Positions 21,974 through 32,155 of a stretch of DNA of 64,000 nt are shown piece by piece. Source of the stretch: Hymenopellis radicata (taxonomy: Eukaryota; Basidiomycota; Agaricomycetes; Agaricales; Physalacriaceae); the NCBI GenBank assembly GCA_015501595.1, contig JADNRX010000009.1:310001-374000 (forward strand), in the 5' to 3' direction. Position 1 is the first letter of the stretch. Each line of letters begins with the position of its first letter. The position numbers were made by a program, and so were the translations under genes. A model generated the notes under the pieces. The model was given only the letters and a program-made list of their open reading frames with translations. It was not told the origin of the DNA and did no database searches.

Positions 21974-23659
21974 ACCCACCCGCCTCGCTTATCAATAACC
22001 GTCAGAGAGACTTATAGAGTCGCGAGAGTCGGCCTACCATTGTCGGGAGAATGTCCAACTCGTTGGTCGACGACGTCGTCGTCGTCGTTGGCAAAGATGT
22101 TGAGCGGCTCCAGGCACTGCGCCCGCCCACTCTGTCTGCCTCCACTCCGGATACCCATTCCCATTCCCTTCCCAACTCAGTATCGTAAACGACGAACTCA
22201 TAGACACCGCCCTGCGCCGCCACTGTAGCCTGCCTGCTCATCCTGTCCTCGTAGCCATGGCTGTTGCTCGCCGGTCGTCCAAATCGTCGTTGTCCTCGCT
22301 AGAGCTCGTGTCCTGGTAGTCGCTTGCCGACGCTGAGATTATCGTCCATGCTGCTGGTGGACCGATGCTCGCGTGTCCGGCAAGATTGGGTGTGGAGGTA
22401 TGGGAAGAGGCTGAGAAGCATGAGACGGACTTAGAACAAAAAAAAGGGAATATGCACGTGGCTCGGTGGTCTGGGCCGAGGTCCGAAGAAACGCGTAAGC
22501 GTTTGACCAAGTCCGATCGCCCAGCTCTCTCCTCCACTCCACCACTAAGTACGACCACTCAGCTGTGATCACTGTCGCTCTGATGTCCATCGGGCCACCT
22601 CTGGGGTGGAGATATATACTTTGGATATGTGCCGGGCTCACTGCTGCTGTCTTTATGACAGCAGCTGCAGCCGACAACATCGACAACGACGACGCCGCGA
22701 CAATGATGTCGACGACGACAACGGGACAACCATAACGACAACAACAAGACGGCAATGACTACGAGGAGGATGAGGATGTGCCGGGGATGCGGCAACCAAC
22801 GACAAGGACAACGACTACCACCGTCGCTGTCACCACCACCTCTCCCACTCCCACTCTCACCACCACCATTTCCATCACCACTCTCACTCCCATCATCACC
22901 ACCGCCCTCAGTCCGCCCTCATGCACGGCTGAGTGTCCCCGTGCATTTGCCCGGGGATGCTCGCCGAGCATGAATGGATTTGGGTAGTGGGTGATCCGAG
23001 AGTTCCTCGTGTACTCGCGTTAACTGTACTCATCTGACTTGTGAGTAAAGGTCTAACAAACGGATCGGCCTATTTGCGCTCGAGTACTAGTATCATTCAT
23101 ACCCAAGTACGACTCCTACCAATATGTCAACTCATATGTATAAACTCTAAGGCAGATGTCTAATAATTGAATATTCATTTCTCCTTCGCTATTCTAGTGC
23201 TATGTACTTCATAAATATGTTCTAAAATGTCATAAACTACTTGCCACCACCCGATTATGCATAAAAGGTTCTAAATAGGCAATGTAGGTTTTTCCTGATG
23301 TTAACCTTTATTAAGACTTAAGTGTTAAGTTTTAATAAAGTTGGGAAGAGCTTTAAGACCTTCTTAAGTCTTAAAGGGCTTGAGTCACCTGACTGTTAGC
23401 TGATCAGCACAGCCAGTTGATGTGCAACCACCAGCAGAAGGCTCTCAGTGAGCAGGAATGACTGATGGAGCTTCTACAGGTTGTGTATTCTGATGAACCA
23501 CCTAACAATGGTGAACTTAACGGCTCTGAGGTTGAATATAACTCTCAAAATACCAGTTCTGTACCTTGCACTGCCACTCTTAATTAAGACTTAAATCATG
23601 CTGTCTTAATTAAGACTTGTTAATGTTTAAGACCTTCACAAAAATCTGGGTCTTAATTA
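21974..23659. other. Low-complexity and repeat-derived interval
   Basis: 22060-22960 is dominated by simple patterns (tcgtcgtcg, gacgacgac, accaccacc) that open spurious frames on both strands. 23140-23660 is AT-rich with ttaagacttaag repeats related to 18092-18125. I find no gene with a recognisable domain. Confidence 0.5.
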
Positions 23660-23902
23660 CTGTACGGTTTCGACCGTAAGTTCGCCGGGCGTGACGCGTT
23701 ATGGTGCGAACCTATTTGCATCCGGGTTCGTTTTCAGGCACACCGCCCGATTTAGAAGTCCCGCCGCAGGCGGGCCCGAAAAATTGCCGTTTTGAGCGAT
23801 ACGACCCTGAAATAGAGCCTCGTTACGCGTTATCCAAAGTGCTAAGTTCAGTTCCGAAGCCCCCGTGACGCGTTATGGGAACTTACGGTCGAAACCGTAC
23901 AG
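23660..23902. mobile_element. TA-flanked MITE, copy 2
   Basis: 243 bp, termini CTGTACGGTTTCGACCGTAA and complement, flanked by TA at 23658-23659 and 23903-23904. It shares with copy 3 the inner GTGACSCGTTATGGTG block and a cccgccgcaggcggg hairpin. It sits inside the degraded ttaagac repeat. Confidence 0.85.
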
Positions 23903-24051
23903 TAGGACCTTAATGACAACACTGGGATGCCCATCCTGATGGTGGAAAATATTGCTGTCGAGCTTGGACTATGCAATGGAAGCTTCGGAACTCCGGCATC
24001 TACCATTAAACACCCACTCAATCTAGGCGTTGGCACTGTCGACGCAGCATA

Positions 24052-24295
24052 CTGTAGCGTTTCGACCATAACTTCACGGCCCGTGACCCGTTATGGTGTG
24101 AAGTTACAGTGAACAGCTTCACAGACCCTTAAATTGCCTTATATGGACAGTCCCGCCACAGGCGGGACGTAAAATTTCCTTATTTGGAGGTCCGTGCCTG
24201 GCTAAAGTGGTCTGTGATGCATTATGCAGTATGTATAGCTTCACTTCAGGAGGTGCCGTGACCCGTTATGCGAATTAGCGGTTGAAACACTACAG
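24052..24295. mobile_element. TA-flanked MITE, copy 3
   Basis: 244 bp, termini CTGTAGCGTTTCGACCATA and near complement, TA at 24050-24051 and 24296-24297. Nearly the same length and internal layout as copy 2, 150 bp away. Confidence 0.85.
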
Positions 24296-24808
24296 TAATC
24301 CACTTTCAGGTCCGACGACCGAGCCGATGAGCACTATAGCAACATCGACCACCGCAGAGTAAACGTTGACATCGCGTTCTTCGACCACAACGATGACTTG
24401 TACGACTTCATCTTCCAGCTCGTCCTCCAGCAATCCCTCTACGTAGTCGTCGGCTAGCTCGACCTCGACCTCGGCGACGAGTAGCACTATAAGCAACAGC
24501 AACACAATCACCAGTTTGTCCTCTTCAGCGCTGGTTACGATGACTACCGACGCTGGCGGAGGCGAAGTCACTGTGACCCAGGTCCCATATCATCCCGGTT
24601 ACTCCCAGCTTGAGCAGCAGCTCATCCGCGGATAGTTCGACTAGCAAGAGTGATAGTGGGTGAGTGATCGAACATCCTTCGTATTCATTCACCAGATTTT
24701 TCAGCAATACCGGTGCATCATCACGACCCTCCGCCACCGCCGTGTTCGTCACTACGACCGCGAGCTTGCAGAAGAAGCCGTCAGCGGACCCGCACCCATC
24801 TACCTCGA
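24296..24808 (+). other. Ser/Thr-rich coding remnant
   Basis: The plus strand reads as a Ser/Thr-rich stretch (TTSSSSSSSSNPST, then ASSTSTSATSSTISNSN, then VTVTQVPYHPGYS) typical of fungal wall or mucin-like proteins, but it has several stops and no start. I read it as a decayed fragment. The acidic minus-strand open frame over the same bases is a shadow of this composition. Confidence 0.3.
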
Positions 24809-24816
24809 GGCTCGAT

Positions 24817-25210
24817 TAGAGCATGCCACGAGTTTCGGTCAGCGCAGGTAACTCGCAGGTAACCTGCGACTCGCGACTCGCGACCCGGGTTCGCGCAAGT
24901 CGCAGGTTTGAGGTTGGAGCATTCTGCAAGTACCTGCACAGGTTCCGGTAGTCAGTTAAGATATAATATTGTGCATATAAACTGTGTTATACATATGAAT
25001 ATGATCCAACAGAGTTGCAATAGGCTATAGAGATGATGTTTGCACTAGTTTGACCTCAGTTGAAGGGGATATGAGTGGGTTATAGCTCAAAACTCGTCAA
25101 AAACTCGCAAACTCGCGAGTTTGAGACAAGTCGCAAGTCCGGACTTCAGATATGCAAACTCGCGCAAACTCGACCCGCCGGACCCGGGTTTAGACTCGTG
25201 GCATGCTCTA
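24817..25210. mobile_element. E4: hAT-like MITE, 394 bp
   Basis: Perfect 17-bp inverted termini TAGAGCATGCCACGAGT with the exact 8-bp duplication GGCTCGAT (24809-24816 and 25211-25218). Interior filled with AACTCGCGAGT and CGACTCGCG repeats. Too small to encode a transposase. Confidence 0.92.
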
Positions 25211-26143
25211 GGCTCGATGACAACGACAATGACAACCTCAGCACGGGCTATGGCGCCGGCCGCGCGTGGTTTGCATTGAGTGCGCGTGTCTTCACGTGGT
25301 TTACTCAGTGTGTACTATCAGGCGCCCGCTTCTCGTCTATACAAGCTTTTATCAGTGTTCGCGCTGTTTCTCTGTATTTCCTGTGAATGAATGAAGCATT
25401 TCGTTTTATGAAAACCCACTTCGCTCCCGTCCGCCAGCGGCCAGACTGTCCCCGATTGATTCTTTACCTCTCACTATGATGGGTCAACAAACGAGTGCAG
25501 CGCATTCCGGCGTGTCAGAAGCTCGCGTGGACTGATTCGAAGGCCAGATAAGTATCATGGCCATAACCTGTGTTTCCATTAGCGAGAGAGGCATCGAGCA
25601 TGTACTCACCTTCAAAACATTCTGTTGTAGTTATGTATTACACCTATAAATCGATGTCGACAAGAAAGGTTTGTGCCTCGCCGCTTGTCGGCCCATGCCC
25701 AATCAAGTTTTTTACAAGGCGATTTCCCGATCGCTCTTGGTCAGCGATGAATGGGCCGACCCGTGATGTGCTTCTCGTTTAGTCATTGTGCGCTGTCATT
25801 CGACCCGATATGGCTCTGCAGTTAGATTCGTTCCGGCGTGCGGTCTCCGATTGATTCTTTGCCTCTCACCACGATGGGCCAACAAACTAGTACAGCGGAT
25901 TGTCAGAAGGCCCCTGCGCGAAAAGGCGTCGACTGAATGCCACTGCGAGTGAGTTGGGTAGTATCGACATGTCTTTACAAGGGGATTTTCCCGAACGACT
26001 TGGTCAGCGAATAATCTTTGTCTCCAGCGCCAGTCCCTCCACATGCTGCTCTACCACTGTCACTACTGTCTGCCTATGTACTGGAAGATAATTCTCCCGG
26101 AGCCCTTCTGGGTATACCATGTATCGTTCAGCGATGAGCGTAG
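25211..26143. repeat. Degraded tandem and dispersed repeats
   Basis: Sequences near 25451 and 25847 (gattgattctttacctctcac and relative) repeat with about 400 bp spacing. 25707-25771 equals 15675-15739. A 43-bp unit at 25665-25707 (aaaggtttgtgcctcgccgc...) recurs at 28259-28301 and 29002-29044. No gene is supported. Confidence 0.6.
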
Positions 26144-26151
26144 TGCGCATG

Positions 26152-26983
26152 TAGTGAATAGCGCGGGTCAGGTGACCCGCAGCGGGTCGCGGGTACGGGT
26201 ACACGCGGGTACGGGTGCGGGTCTCGGTCCGTTCACCCGTCGCGACCCGCGTGACCCGCAGTCACCCGTGAGTCACTTTGCCGAGTTGATCGGCACGCTC
26301 CGGCAATTGCCGGATAAGGATCAGATTCGTCGGATACCAGCTCTCTACATCTTACTACCACAGCACGTCCGCGTAGACGTGCTCGTCGGCCCCGGAACTT
26401 TGTCTGGGGCTTCTTCTCTCCTTTCTTTTTGTTTTTTAAGTGGATTGGACCTGTCTTGATGCCGTCGCCGCCCTCGGATACGTTCCGGGGCTGCCTGGTG
26501 CTCGTCTTCGCGACGGCACCATTCTAATGCGGAAGCGCCCAGCGTAAGCCCTCAGGACGAGGCAGCTGCTACCTGGAACGCGTGTGCGGGCTTGAAGACG
26601 CCAGATTGGCCCCCGCCTCGCGTATTTGTGGGAAATTTTTGGCTAGGATGGCGTGGTGCACGCCCCGCCGGCAGCTCATGCACGCTGGTAGCCCCCGCGC
26701 AATTGCTCGGGGGTCGCCAATGCACATGAAAACATCTACCGAGTGTGGCGCAGGTTCTTTGCGTGGACGCGAGTGTCGGTGCCCGACCCGGGTACCTACT
26801 TCGGACACGATGAGCATGGGGTACCATTGGGCACAGTGACGGGTGAGGGTAGCCCGTACACCCGTCACAGCCCGAGGGTGAATATCGCGGGTTACCCGTA
26901 CCCGTATAGCGGGTGCGGGCCAACCGCGGGTAAGGGTGCGGGTCCGAACGCAATCACCCGCGGGACACCCGGGCTATTCACTA
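26152..26983. mobile_element. E5: hAT-like element, 832 bp
   Basis: Left end TAGTGAATAGCGCGGGT, reversed right end TAGTGAATAGCCCGGGT, and the exact 8-bp duplication TGCGCATG (26144-26151 and 26984-26991). Subterminal GGGTACGGGT and GTGACCCGC arrays. The central part (about 26290-26600) resembles the minus strand of 28600-28890 outside the element, so it carries a captured genomic fragment. Confidence 0.9.
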
Positions 26984-26991
26984 TGCGCATG

Positions 26992-27732
26992 CTCTGGGGC
27001 GCATCGTCCAGTGATAGTCGTGCACAAAAGTCGCCAAGAATCAGTATAGTATAGAGTTCTCTTGGACGGGTCAATGCGTACATGTTTCAGTGTCTCGCTC
27101 GCCCAGGTCCCTCTCAGAAGAGATTGATCTATGCTGTAATTAGCAGAATCACAAATAAGATCCTCAGAGATGCTTTCTCACTCGAGCGTAACAAAGGCCT
27201 GTAGGAGTGGAGAACGCAGGTAGTAGTCCTGTACCCAGATCGTGGGCCAGGACCAGAAGCTCGTCGCTGTTATCGGGGAGAAGGAAAGGTTAGCCCGTTT
27301 AGTTGGCGTATATATGTCCGGATAAGAGCCCGCTTAAAACTCGTATGGTGGTTTCGAAAACTTGGGCCTGAGTGTTGACACTGGCATCAAAGGAGACAGA
27401 GTCTACAACATTCTTACTGTGGTGGCGCAGCCTTGTCGGTCGTCGAGGACGACAACAATGTGTCCAAGACATCAGTGAGGGTTAACAAAAAGTTGCCAGC
27501 AACGTCCGGCGATGTTATTCTTGGTGCCGGATTCAAGCACCCGCCAAGACTCGTCTCGACGGATAACTCACTCACACGTTAACCCAGTCGGGGGCCTTGT
27601 CCAGAGCATGAGAGAGGTGTTAACTGGATGATGGGAATGACATGGCGTAGAACGAGGCGTTATTCAGAGTGTAGGAAGCCGCTGCAATAACCAAGGCAGT
27701 TCCTTTCGACTGCGAAACTAAGGGCGCACGTA
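26992..27732. other. Decayed coding sequence, no assignable gene
   Basis: On the minus strand short stretches (GTALVIAAASYTLNNASFYAM near 27690; GNFLLTLTDVLDTLLSSS near 27480) read like protein but are separated by stops. They may belong with the membrane-like fragment at 27900-28215 across MITE copy 4. Confidence 0.35.
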
Positions 27733-27880
27733 CTGTACTATTACAGTCATGTCTTCACAGATTTTTCTAAAAAAAATTGATGGAAACCCGATTAGGATTT
27801 CCAGGCAATCGGCGGGGTCCGATAAGATCAAAAGACCCTCCCGTTACGCGTTACGTGAAGATCAGCCCGTAATAGTACAG
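27733..27880. mobile_element. TA-flanked MITE, copy 4
   Basis: 148 bp with inverted termini CTGTACTATTAC and complement, flanked by TA at 27731-27732 and 27881-27882. The internal cgttacgcgttacgtgaag resembles the GTGACGCGTTA block of copies 2 and 3, so it may be a distant relative. Confidence 0.7.
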
Positions 27881-29172
27881 TAGTTATCGAAACCATGATA
27901 CTAAAGCTCCCGTATTCTTTGCCTGTAATAAAGTTGGAGATGAGGTACATTAGATCCATACCGAGTCGCCAACTACCGCTAGTCCAGCCTGCACCTATTG
28001 CCGGCGTGCTTGTCGCTGATGTCGCGTAACCATACATGATCCATCCCTCCAAGGCGGCAACGACAAAGATCAAGACGGACTCTGGCCAGTATCTGTGCCA
28101 GTGCATGTGTCGTGGCAGAAACTAAAGTAAGTAATACCATCCGGTCGGCAACCTTGTTCATTCCAATCATGTCGTCCTCCGATGTTTCTAGTTTTTTGGG
28201 CGAATATTTACTCAAAGACTGAGTAAATGCACCTCAAAATGCAGAGAAAATCACCAACAAAGGTTTGTGCCTCGCCGCTTGTCGGCCCATGCCCAATCAA
28301 GTGACTCGCCGCTAGCCGGCTAACCCCAATCATTGGTCAGCGAATAAATGTGTTCCCGTGTTTCCAATTCACTCCGCGCGTGGCTTGTTACTCAGCGTGT
28401 ACTGTCATTCGGCCCGAATTACCACAGCGCGCCTCTCCCGACCTCCGAAAATGGAAACATACCGCCCCGCCGCGTTGACAGCAGCCAACACGGCAGCTAC
28501 ATCTCACTTACCCGTTCTGAACGGAGCAGGCACATCTACCGGATGAGCAGTTGCAAGTACTTATTATTTTTACTACCGCTCCAGCGAGCTTACGCGTATC
28601 GTGACCCGTGCGTGAGGTACGCGGGGGCAAATACGGCGTCTTGAGCGCGCATACGCCACGTAGTAGCTGCCTCATAATAGTGCCGTCACGAAGACGAACA
28701 CCAGGCAAACCCGAACGCATCCGAGGGTAACAGCACCGAAAAGTTCAGTCCACCAAAAGAGCAAGAGAGAAACGAAGGCCCAAAGAAAGTTGCGGGCCCG
28801 ACGAGCACGTCTACACCGACGCGTTGTGGTAGTAAGAGAGAAAGATCGGGGACCAGATATGCCCAATTCTTGTCCGGCAATTGCGGGAACGTGGTGATTG
28901 GGTCACGTGAGTTACAACGGGTTTACGGTGCGAGACCCCGGCACGGTTCATTTTGTAGCTAAATTGTGCACGACACCCTCTCTGTATTACTGCCGAAAAT
29001 GAAAGGTTTGTGCCTCGCCGCTTGTCGGCCCATGCCCACTCAAGTTCAACGTTGGGGAAGAATTACGATCACGTGATGCGCAGCGTCACTGATCCACCGT
29101 CCTTGTCCTTGTCACTTCCCTTCTCATCCACCGTTGGTTTGACTCAGCAAACGCACCTTGCTTCTGATCACC
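27881..29172. other. Membrane-like fragment and dispersed repeats
   Basis: Minus strand 28215-27890 gives a hydrophobic fragment (SVLIFVVAALEGWIMYGYAT...) without a clear start or continuation. 28259-28301 and 29002-29044 are two copies of the 43-bp repeat. 28600-28890 (minus) is the genomic relative of the insert in E5. No intact gene is supported. Confidence 0.4.
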
Positions 29173-29776
29173 ATGTGGCCAGTGAAAGTACAGCGACAGT
29201 TCGACATTGCTCAAGCAGCAGGAAACGACGCTCTCGAGAACGTATTGCATGCACCTTACAACAAGCTCTTGAACACGCTGTTCCCAGTTGACACGGACTT
29301 CACGGTCATCCCCAACTTGCAAGAGATCAACTCAACTAAGGGCACGGACTACCTCGTGACCTTCGAAATTTTCTTGGAAAATCGGCCTGTCTTTGTGCTG
29401 GAGCTCAAACGGGAGAAGGATTTTTCGGTGAGGTCCAAACGCACGGCCGCCGATGATCAACTGCGTGGACGCCTGGGTGACCTTATTGGTAACGACTTGC
29501 TCCCTCTCTTTTAGTATCTCTAATTTGTTTATTATAGATGCTTGTCCTCTACCCGTCTTGCACGGTGTCAGCGCTTTCGGGACCAAGCTCTGCTTCTACT
29601 CCATCACGAAGGCAGGATTGGTTTTGCCAGAGTCCATTCCCGCCTCCCCGCAATACATGATCGATACCGCACCGGTTGACCGCTGGAACTACGATATCCT
29701 TGCGGATGAAGGAGAGGCTGAATTGCGTCGCATTGTTCAGGCCATTACCACTGAGTGCGCCCAACTTCCACAGTAG
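29173..29776 (+). CDS. PD-(D/E)XK nuclease-like single-domain protein
   Basis: Two exons, 29173..29488 and 29538..29776, join in phase over a 49-nt intron to give 184 residues. The segment TDYLVTFEIFLENRPVFVLELKRE has an acidic residue on one strand followed by E-x-K on the next. This is the layout of the PD-(D/E)XK nuclease core. It is followed by DQLRGRLGDL and VSAFGTKLCFY, which I recall from many basidiomycete proteins of unknown function. There is no signal peptide, helicase or other domain. It lies alone at the right edge of the repeat-rich island. The nuclease assignment is an inference from the motif; the intact frame and clean splice phase make the gene itself likely. Confidence 0.68.
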
Positions 29777-30386
29777 GGGAAGCAGGCAACCGTTTTTAAA
29801 TGCAGACACGTTTTCTAATTGCTCCGCAGATGTTGTTCATAGTTGAAATAGGGAGAGGGGTACGTCGGAGGTGGAGGTCGAAGGCAGATTCTTTCTTGTT
29901 ATGTACACGGTTCTCGAGCATATGGAATGTATTACCACTATCAGGTGTTGGCCATCGTTTTTGGGTTTTTGAGCGAGGGCGACTTGGAGCGCGGCTGCTT
30001 GGTCTTGTATTTCCATGCTAGCTATATTTTTGCTTGTGACCAGTCTGCCTGCCTTCCTCAATGACTCTACCACTGCTAACGCCACAGTGGATGTCCAGAC
30101 GGTAAACGGTAGATGCAACACCGGCACGATAATATGTCCTTGAACGCAGTGTGATGTAGTTCTGGTGCTAATTTATACGGAGTTTCAGCTGTGTTGAGGG
30201 AGAAAACGGAGCAAGCACAATAATTCAGTCCTGAGAAGGGCTAAGGGCTCTTCGACATGACTCCTTCCATGTGGGAGTGACCGAATCCACAAGGGTAGAC
30301 GCAGAGAGGCGATATCCGCCTGGAAGGCAAAGACCGGCTAGGCCAGGCCCCAGGTTATTGTTCTTCTTGACCACAACGGTCAGCGA
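29777..30386. other. Intergenic region
   Basis: No open frame with coding character. It would hold the terminator of the PD-(D/E)XK-like gene and the promoter of the following F-box gene; no clear core promoter element was picked out. Confidence 0.5.
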
Positions 30387-32024
30387 ATGTCCCGGCCATC
30401 CTTGTCATCCATAGAGTCCAAGCTCGCTATCGTCGGTGCCCAGCTCGAAATCCTGCGCGTCCAAGAAGACGACCTTCAGCGCCATATCGACGACTTTCAG
30501 CGGCATATCGATGCACTTCAGTGTACCAAGGACGCGACCACGTTAAAGCGAGCGTCGCTAGAGAGCATGGAGTCACACTTGGAGGCAGCGAAATACCCTA
30601 TCAACTGGCTTCCCGTCGAACTCCTCACCCATGTCTTCCTCCTATCCCAAGGGAACCCATTCACGCTCGCCCACGTCAATCGCAAATGGCACGACGTCGC
30701 CGTCTCGACGCCGGCGCTATGGACATCGGTCTCAGCAAAAGCACACAGCGCACTCGTCGCACTTTTACTGAAGCGCTCCAAGAACGCGCTGTTGGACGTC
30801 ACCTTGGCGAACGACACACGCCTGCTGGTTGACCAAGGCAACCGCATTCGCACTTTGGTTGCGCACTATAGTGACCAGTTTTGGCTTCGCGACCTCGTGT
30901 GTCATCTCAACACGACTGGGCCTCCAGAGCTGGTGTCTCTGGAGCTCATTTTCACCGGCGAGTTGCGGTTTATGGATATGGACGCGCAGAATAACGACAT
31001 GGCAGTACTCGCCGCTAACCGTCCTAATTCTTCAAAACTTGCATCTCTGGTCATCGACGCGCTCCCTCCACTCTCGCTTTCACCACACCTATATCAGCAC
31101 CTGACTGCGTTATCTATTTCATTTCCTGTACGCAGCGAACGTCAATTGAGCCTGCAAAGTTTGCTAAAGGTCCTGACCTGGACACCGCGTCTCGTCGAGC
31201 TTTCACTGCACTGCGCGCCAATGAAGGTGGCCGACAACATCGTGTTTCCGACAGTCTGCCTTCCCCACCTGCAATCGCTAGAGTGGAGCAAACCGTGGGG
31301 GGATATGGTATTCACCCTTCTGCAGCATCTAAACGTTCCAGCGTTGACTAAGCTCGACTTGTACCTTCAAGGCCCATTTCATCCTCCACATCCTCCACAC
31401 GTGCATAGTCCAACACCCGTCGTCCGTTCCTCCGCACTGGAAACTCTCACGTCTCTCTTTCTTCAGAGCCCTTCCGACGATGCGATCAGCTACATTGCGC
31501 GCAAATTCACCTTTCCTACCCTGCGCGCTGTCGAGCTGGCCAACACCAAAGAGTCCGCGACGCCCGTTCTGCCGAAGATGGAAAGTTTGTTCCACGATCC
31601 CCGTCTTCCGCATCTTACGCATATGGTGCTCACGGCTTTCACGTTGGAGAACGTGCCGGCGATGCTCGGTTATCTCCCGTCACTGTTGTCGCTTACTCTT
31701 GACGCGTGTAAGGGAATGAAGAGTGTGCTCGATGCGTTGGTGAAGGGCAGGTGTCCTCGGTTGAAGAGTATCACGTTTTTGGGATGTGACGACCTTGGTG
31801 GGGTCGGTTTGGTCACCGCTCTTAGTGCGAGGTGTGTGGGGATCGACAACAAGGGCGATAGAAAGATTCGCAGGCTGCCTGCGAAGATCAAGGTTCAGGT
31901 CGATATTGTGAAGCCCGTCATGATTGAGACTGTGCGCATCCTCGAATGCCCCGGTGTCGAGGAGGAGGATGTGGAAGTGTTGCGTAGGTTAGGTATAGAC
32001 GTGGTTTGCGAGCAGCTCGATTAA
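30387..32024 (+). CDS. F-box protein, intronless
   Basis: A single open frame of 545 residues. Residues 1-65 form a coiled coil (IESKLAIVGAQLEILRVQ, repeated LQRHIDDF units). Residues about 73-120 match the basidiomycete F-box-like pattern: NWLPVELLTHVFLLSQ, AHVNRKWHDVAVSTPALWTSV. The remainder is built of leucine-rich repeats (LTALSISF, LPHLQSLEWS, LPSLLSLTLDACKGM, LKSITFLGCDDL), and the C-terminus reads VEVLRRLGIDVV. By family it recruits substrates to an SCF ubiquitin ligase in cytosol or nucleus; the target is unknown. The start is the first ATG in frame and directly precedes the coiled coil. Confidence 0.9.
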   Translation: MSRPSLSSIESKLAIVGAQLEILRVQEDDLQRHIDDFQRHIDALQCTKDATTLKRASLESMESHLEAAKYPINWLPVELLTHVFLLSQGNPFTLAHVNRKWHDVAVSTPALWTSVSAKAHSALVALLLKRSKNALLDVTLANDTRLLVDQGNRIRTLVAHYSDQFWLRDLVCHLNTTGPPELVSLELIFTGELRFMDMDAQNNDMAVLAANRPNSSKLASLVIDALPPLSLSPHLYQHLTALSISFPVRSERQLSLQSLLKVLTWTPRLVELSLHCAPMKVADNIVFPTVCLPHLQSLEWSKPWGDMVFTLLQHLNVPALTKLDLYLQGPFHPPHPPHVHSPTPVVRSSALETLTSLFLQSPSDDAISYIARKFTFPTLRAVELANTKESATPVLPKMESLFHDPRLPHLTHMVLTAFTLENVPAMLGYLPSLLSLTLDACKGMKSVLDALVKGRCPRLKSITFLGCDDLGGVGLVTALSARCVGIDNKGDRKIRRLPAKIKVQVDIVKPVMIETVRILECPGVEEEDVEVLRRLGIDVVCEQLD

Positions 32025-32155
32025 AGAAACCCTCCTGTTATACACAATGCCGTGTCAAGAATGGAAGTGGCACACTTAAGATGCTGGCTGCGATGGACAC
32101 AATGTTATTATAGAGTAGATTTGCACTAGCAACGTGCCCAAATAGATATAATATT

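Noticed and set aside
22060..22990. Frames rich in Ser, Thr, Pro or Arg
   Set aside because: Produced by trinucleotide-like patterns; open in several frames at once.
24290..24571. Acidic/valine-rich 93-residue minus-strand frame
   Set aside because: It is the complement of a decayed Ser/Thr-rich plus-strand stretch.
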